DNA from: Trichoplusia ni
Lineage: Eukaryota; Arthropoda; Insecta; Lepidoptera; Noctuidae
DNA length: 64,000 nt
Direction: 5' to 3'
Assembly (NCBI RefSeq): GCF_003590095.1
Contig: NC_039491.1
Span: forward strand, 4,154,001 to 4,218,000
Each line of letters starts with the position of its first letter. Position 1 is the first letter of the stretch. This document shows, in pieces, positions 58,990 to 64,000 of the stretch. The notes below the pieces were generated by a model. The model was not told where the DNA came from. It did no database searches and was given only the letters and a program-made list of their open reading frames with translations. Both the position numbers and the translations under genes were made by a program.

Positions 58990-61545
58990 ATTTATATATT
59001 TGCTTCTTTATTAACGTACCTTAGTGGTTATACCGTGCTGAAGAGGAAAGAGTTAATAGCTTAATCACGATTGTAATAATTGTTTTTTTACAGAAAGGAT
59101 GAAGTAATTAAGGTACATATATATAAATACCTAAGAAAATACCGTACTAAGTGATTTACCTGTCGTACAAAGGTATCTTCTTTCTACTTACCTGCATTCT
59201 TATATTTATATTAGTTATACCCAAAGTAAATAAAAATATTTCCAATCTCGCTAACTGCCCGAATACAAAGAAAGCGTCCATTTTATTATTGGAATGCATC
59301 ACTCTTATCATCCCCTGATAACGATGACCAACGCTCCACAAAATTATACAAGCCACAACGGCGTACGTAACAGTCATTTACATACAAAATTGGACCGTAT
59401 CTACATAACATACGGTTGGCTTTTAATTGTCGGTGCAGTAGGAGTTGGTTGAATAATTTCAAGCTTAAGGGTCAAAGAACATTGGCTGATTAGGCATACC
59501 GATCACGAGTACTTAGAACAAACGTGCTGTTTTGCTGATAATGTATTTGTGTTTAAATGTTTCAATACTTTAAGGGTAGTTTGCCACTGTATTTATGTGT
59601 TAGCTGGATTCGGTGACTAAGCGGCTACTTGTAGATAATGGACTCTTAGCATAGTATAGTGAACAACAAAAGTAGACGATTAAAATGTTGAATTTTGATC
59701 ATCGACTTTTGCTGTCGACAACTCTTATGAACGGAGCTCGCTTTAGACCTGTTTTTTAGGTTGTTCTGGGTTGGCTGGTATTTAGGTACACATACTTTTG
59801 AATCACTTTGACGCCATACAGTTCTGACTCTAACTCCGTTCATTATCGTATTTTGTTGTTGACTGTATCTACGTGTACATCGGCATAAATGACTTTAAAT
59901 ATCAAATACAAAGTTTTAAGATTATTTTCGGCCTTTTTAACAAAACATCCCATAATAATATTTTATGAAACATGTTATACGTCTAATGCGCATTTATGAC
60001 CGAGGGCTCGCAAATGAACGTGGCTTTAATTAAGATTAGTCGTCTCTACTTTTTAATGACTGTCATTAAATCCGTTGTTTGAAAACAAACAAAATTTCGT
60101 GTCAAAAACTGATTGTTAAAGAAAAACTTTTAAAGCGGTTACAGATTGACCTTTTACTGAACTTGAACTAAAAAGTCAAAAATAAGGTTTTTGAGGTATC
60201 ATTTACTGAGAATTTTTTATAGCAAAAAGTTAAGATTTTCGTTAGTATCTATCGTATTTCTTTCAAGGAATTGTTTTGGCTAAATATGGCATATTCTTCC
60301 ACCTTTATCTGTGGATATTTTTTCTTGACGGCCTTTGATGTCTCATAAAATCTTCGTGAAAATGTTTCCAAAATGTTAGGGGGCGTTTGAAACTTCAATG
60401 GTTATTCAAGTTTTAGAGACCTAGATATTTACCTGTTTTGTTTTACTAATTTTACAAGACCTACATTTGTTTAAAAAGTAAATAAAATTATACTTAATAA
60501 ATAAATGCCCTTTAAATATATTATGAGAGATCTTGAATCAGATCACGTAAACATTCCAAGACTACAAAGCCCTTATTACCGAACAAAAGACGTTCAATAA
60601 TTTCAAACGGATTTATAAATAGGCAACAACCTATATTTAAGCAACATCTTTTGTCCGAACCATTTATAATGATAGCTGGAGGCCTACCACCATTCCTCGA
60701 AGTGGAACTCTGCCCTTGTGAAAATGAGACGGCACTCTACGCCAAGTAGAATGCTCTTACTTCCACAGCTAGACAAGTCTTACTTCTTAATAATGGTGGT
60801 ACGTCCTTACCAAACATTCCCAACATTCCATTGTTTTCAACAATAAAAACCCGTTAAAGAGCAAGAAGACCTCGCGACGCAGGTTCCTTATATATAGGTA
60901 AATGATAAACGTAAAATAAATAGTAAGACAAAACCTTTGTCTGCCACAAAAAGATGTAGTAGTAGTTGTAACCCAGATAGAACCTTATTGTCGTTAACCT
61001 GTCGAACCGCGACAGACAGATGGACATACAGCAGTAGTAGGGCTTTTACCCTTTGGGAGCAGTTCCCCTAAAACGGACATTGGGCCAGGAGTCGTATCTA
61101 CCAGTACTGACCCTTATGGAAGTTCACAATACTTTATCCTGTACTGAAACAGAACAATTTTTTTGTACGTCGAACTTTCCGATAAACCGACCTCCTTCAA
61201 CTATTTAAATCAGGGATGGAATATTAGCTGGCTCATTTCCCTTATCTGTACAGGGTGTTAAAGAAATCCCCAATAATACTTTTGGGGTTGTTCTCATCTG
61301 TACATGTCCGTAACTTTTGATATCAAAAGTTGACTATTCTTAGAACCTCGTGTGTGATAGTTTTTTTTTTAATTTGCTCACAGATATCTGCGCACATTTA
61401 TGCGTTAATTTAGCTAATCTGAATTTTTTATACTCCAAAAATACACATTTTCATCGGTCGGTCGTAGCATCGGTAGATGGTCAACAAGTTTTTTCGTTAA
61501 TCGATTCTAGAAACCGAAGTTTAGTATCGATAATAAACGGATTGC
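58990..61545. other. Non-coding stretch with one inverted repeat
   Basis: No convincing gene. A GC-richer patch at 60670-60810 contains a short ATG frame and an imperfect inverted repeat (TACCACCATT at 60685-60694 with its complement at 60792-60801, plus GAAGT with ACTTC inside). It may be a small MITE. Other short frames here lack protein features. Confidence 0.4.
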
Positions 61546-61558
61546 GAACTCGATACTT
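61546..61558 (+). repeat. Target site duplication, left copy
   Basis: GAACTCGATACTT, repeated exactly at 62645-62657, flanks the RTE-like LINE. A 13-base perfect duplication is direct evidence of target-primed insertion. Confidence 0.9.
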
Positions 61559-62644
61559 TTTTTGTGGACTATGAGAAGGCCTTTGACTCGGTGGAAATCT
61601 GGTCTGTTCTGGAGTCCCTGCAGCGTTGTCAAGTAGATTGGCGATACATCCAAGTGATGAGATGTCTTTACGAAGCCGCTACAATGTCCGTCCAAGTACA
61701 GAATCAGCAAACAAGGCCCATACCGTTGCATCGAGGAGTGAGACAAGGGGATGTTATTTCCCCGAAATTGTTCACTAATGCAATGGAGGATATGTTCAAG
61801 ACGCTGAACTGGAAAGGACGCGGCATCAACATCAATGGCGAACACATCTCTCACTTGCGATTTGCTGACGATGTCGTCATCATGGCGGAAACGCTGCAGG
61901 ACCTACAACAGATGCTGAACAGCCTGGCTGAATCTTCTCCACGCATCGGCCTACGGATGAACTTGGACAAAACCAAGGTCATGTTCAATGAACATGTTCT
62001 ACCGGAACCGATTGCGATACACGGCGCCGTTCTCGAAGTTGTTCAGAAATATGTATACCTCGGGCAGACATTGCAGTTAGGTAGAAACAACTTTGAGGAC
62101 GAGGTGAATAGGAGAATTCAGTTGGGTTGGGCTGCATTTGGGAAGTTACGTCGAGTCCTAACATCGTCGATCCCACAGTGCCTAAAGACAAAAGTCTTCA
62201 ATCAGTGCGTCCTACCTGTCATGACTTACGGAGCCGAAACGTGGACACTTTCGGTACGGCTGGTTCACAAGTTTAAAGTCGCTCAGCGGGCTATGGAAAG
62301 GGCTATGCTCGGTATTTCTCTGAGGGATCGCATCAGAAATGAGGTAATCCGTCAGAGAACCAAAGTCATCGACATAGCCCACCGAATCAGCAAGCTGAAG
62401 TGGCAGTGGGCTGGCCATATTAGCCGAAGAACCGATAACCGTTGGGGTAAACGAGTTCTAGAGTGGAGACCACGCCTCGGCAAACGTAGTGTAGGACGTC
62501 CTCAGGCACGGTGGAGTGATGACTTGCGCAAGACGGCTGGCAGGAGCTGGATGCGAGAAGCCGAAAATCGATCTTAGTGGCGTGCACTTGGAGAGGCCTA
62601 TGTCCAGCAGTGGACTGCGATAGGCTGATGATGATGATGATGAT
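61559..62644 (+). mobile_element. RTE-like LINE, 5' truncated, with target site duplication
   Basis: About 1.09 kb between two exact 13-base duplications. It begins inside the reverse transcriptase at DYEKAFDSV and ends with the GCTGATGATGATGATGAT tail typical of RTE elements. The 5' junction has a few extra T bases. Clean duplication arms suggest a young insertion. Confidence 0.92.
61564..62577 (+). pseudogene. RTE-like reverse transcriptase, truncated and with an early stop
   Basis: 337 codons from the motif A region (DYEKAFDSV) through GVRQGDVISPKLF (motif B), LRFADDVVIM (catalytic FADD box) and MNLDKTKVMF, to the C-terminal LKWQWAGHISRR and GRPQARWSDDL signatures. The fingers, endonuclease and 5' part are missing. 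A TAG at 62575-62577 interrupts the end: the same frame continues for 16 more codons (WRALGEAYVQQWTAIG) to a TGA at 62626-62628, the usual RTE terminus. The first codon given is GTG, not a true start. Not functional. Confidence 0.9.
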
Positions 62645-62657
62645 GAACTCGATACTT
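62645..62657 (+). repeat. Target site duplication, right copy
   Basis: GAACTCGATACTT, identical to 61546-61558, directly after the GAT-repeat tail of the LINE. Confidence 0.9.
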
Positions 62658-64000
62658 CGTTATCATTATAAAGGAGCCTACACGACTTTGACATAATTCC
62701 TTAATCGTTCCAAGAATTCTATAGAAGAGACCGAGCAATTTCTCGGAACCAAACATCATGCATTATAATCGAGTAACTTCCAACCCTCCGTAATCGCCAG
62801 GGTATTGTTTTCCTTCATTAAAAAACATCGAAACTGCCACTACAAAGCGCTAACTATCTTTAGTGGAACTTAACAAACTCACGAACTTCTGCGAAACTTA
62901 GTTTGGTAGTTAGCGGCCGCTAATCATCGCTACAAAGGGATTCTGTGTTACAATGATCTTGTTTATTTTGTTGATGAATGCTTAAGATCTCATTCTTAAC
63001 GTGTGTGCACATATTTTATACTTAAGCTGTAGATTGTAACTACTAAACTTAATATTGTAGACAGAAAAACTGATCCACCTAAGGCAACTAAATCGGAAAT
63101 TCTATACTGACTGATCAATTCATTGATAGCTTGTATAAAAGGGTATCCAAGGGGGACTTAAATTAAATTTTAACATAAAAATCAATTTGGACACAACCAT
63201 ACATCACATACTCCCCTCCCCCCATGGTTTCCCTGCCTGAATTCCGTCTACTCAGCGTCTGGGCGACCTGTCTTGGCTGCAATGTAATTTACTTCCCCTA
63301 ATATGATTGCACTCACATTAACAAAATGATAGTTATGAAAATATAATTTCTGTATAGAGAATTTAATTAATTGAAAAATGTGTCTTGTTTTTGTGTAGGT
63401 ACCTACTAAAAGCTTTGTATGGTTGTTAAGTGAGTTTTATCTAAATAAATTGACATAAACAAAATTAAATTATTTAGTTAGATAGATAACAAATTTTTAA
63501 TAGGTCATTATCACTAACTTTTAATAATATTTCATTAGAGACACGTGTAAATTACGATTTCATACTTTTGAAGGTTATGTTTATCTTAGCCTTTACTACT
63601 AGACTTTTTGAGCCTACCAGCAGATTTCCTTAAATGCAACAATGTCGTAAAAATTTAAAAAACATTTAGTGTACTAAATGTTGCAGAATGATCACTTACA
63701 GGATAGCATATTTTATGCCATCAAATCTTAGCCTTTGCTACAATTCTAGATCAATCCTTATCTATCTAGACCGCCAGCAAATTAAGACTAAATCCATCAA
63801 TTAAAAAAGTGTCATCTGACTCCGGACTCCAGCAGTCTTAATGAGTGAGTTAAGACATAGATTGATTCGCCTTAGTCGCTTATAATTAACCTGACTTTTA
63901 TAAAATAAAAGGATAATCAGATTTTTCTCTGTAATTGGCATTTCAGGGGTTCTAAAACGATTTTAGTCGTGTTTCAAGGTATAAAACTAAACGGATGAAA
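62658..64000. other. Non-coding DNA to the window edge
   Basis: AT-rich. No exon, RNA gene or clear repeat recognised. A few GC-richer bases near 63205-63290 (CTCCCCTCCCCCC) stand out but have no assigned role. Confidence 0.45.

Overview
The window looks like nuclear DNA from a moth or butterfly (Lepidoptera). It is AT-rich, has spliced genes with GT-AG introns, lacks bacterial operon structure, and is full of repeats typical of lepidopteran genomes: Helitron-like elements ending in CTAG with a GTTT microsatellite, CR1-like and RTE-like LINE fragments, and tRNA-derived SINEs. I cannot name the species.

Layout. (1) 1585-14450, + strand: one eight-exon gene for a 670-residue secreted, Thr/Gln-rich protein of unknown family. 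Its first coding exon holds only Met-Lys, and a 7.75 kb repeat-filled intron splits the signal peptide. (2) 15683-18172, - strand, convergent with it: a complete six-exon gene for cytosolic methionine aminopeptidase 1 (381 residues, zinc finger plus pita-bread catalytic domain, all five metal ligands present). A possible second promoter and first exon lies just upstream (18614-18862). (3) About 18.9-42.8 kb: a long stretch with no convincing coding gene. It contains scattered repeats and one GC-rich, TATA-less promoter with a non-coding first exon and a consensus splice donor at 23594-23686. (4) 42.9-48.4 kb, + strand: a tandem pair of three-exon genes for small secreted proteins (181 and 180 residues), each apparently one fibronectin type III-like domain. 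They share intron phases and a 12-base promoter motif containing a GATA site. (5) 50.0-50.2 kb: a second TATA-less promoter with the same TCAGTCG initiator core and a first exon. It may belong to the same large transcription unit as the 23.6 kb promoter, with the FN3 pair nested inside. (6) 52.8-55.0 kb: a 5'-truncated CR1-like LINE on the - strand with an open reverse transcriptase frame. (7) 55-64 kb: SINEs, Helitrons and a young-looking, 5'-truncated RTE-like LINE with a 13-base target site duplication (61546-62657).

The genes do not form a pathway. The two firm themes are a housekeeping enzyme (MetAP1) and small families of secreted proteins, in a matrix of mobile DNA. I found no convincing new multi-gene system. 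The most useful leads are the possible alternative N-terminus of MetAP1, the FN3 gene pair with its shared promoter motif, and the alternative C-terminus of the large secreted protein. Exon boundaries were read by eye from splice sites and frame continuity, without transcripts.
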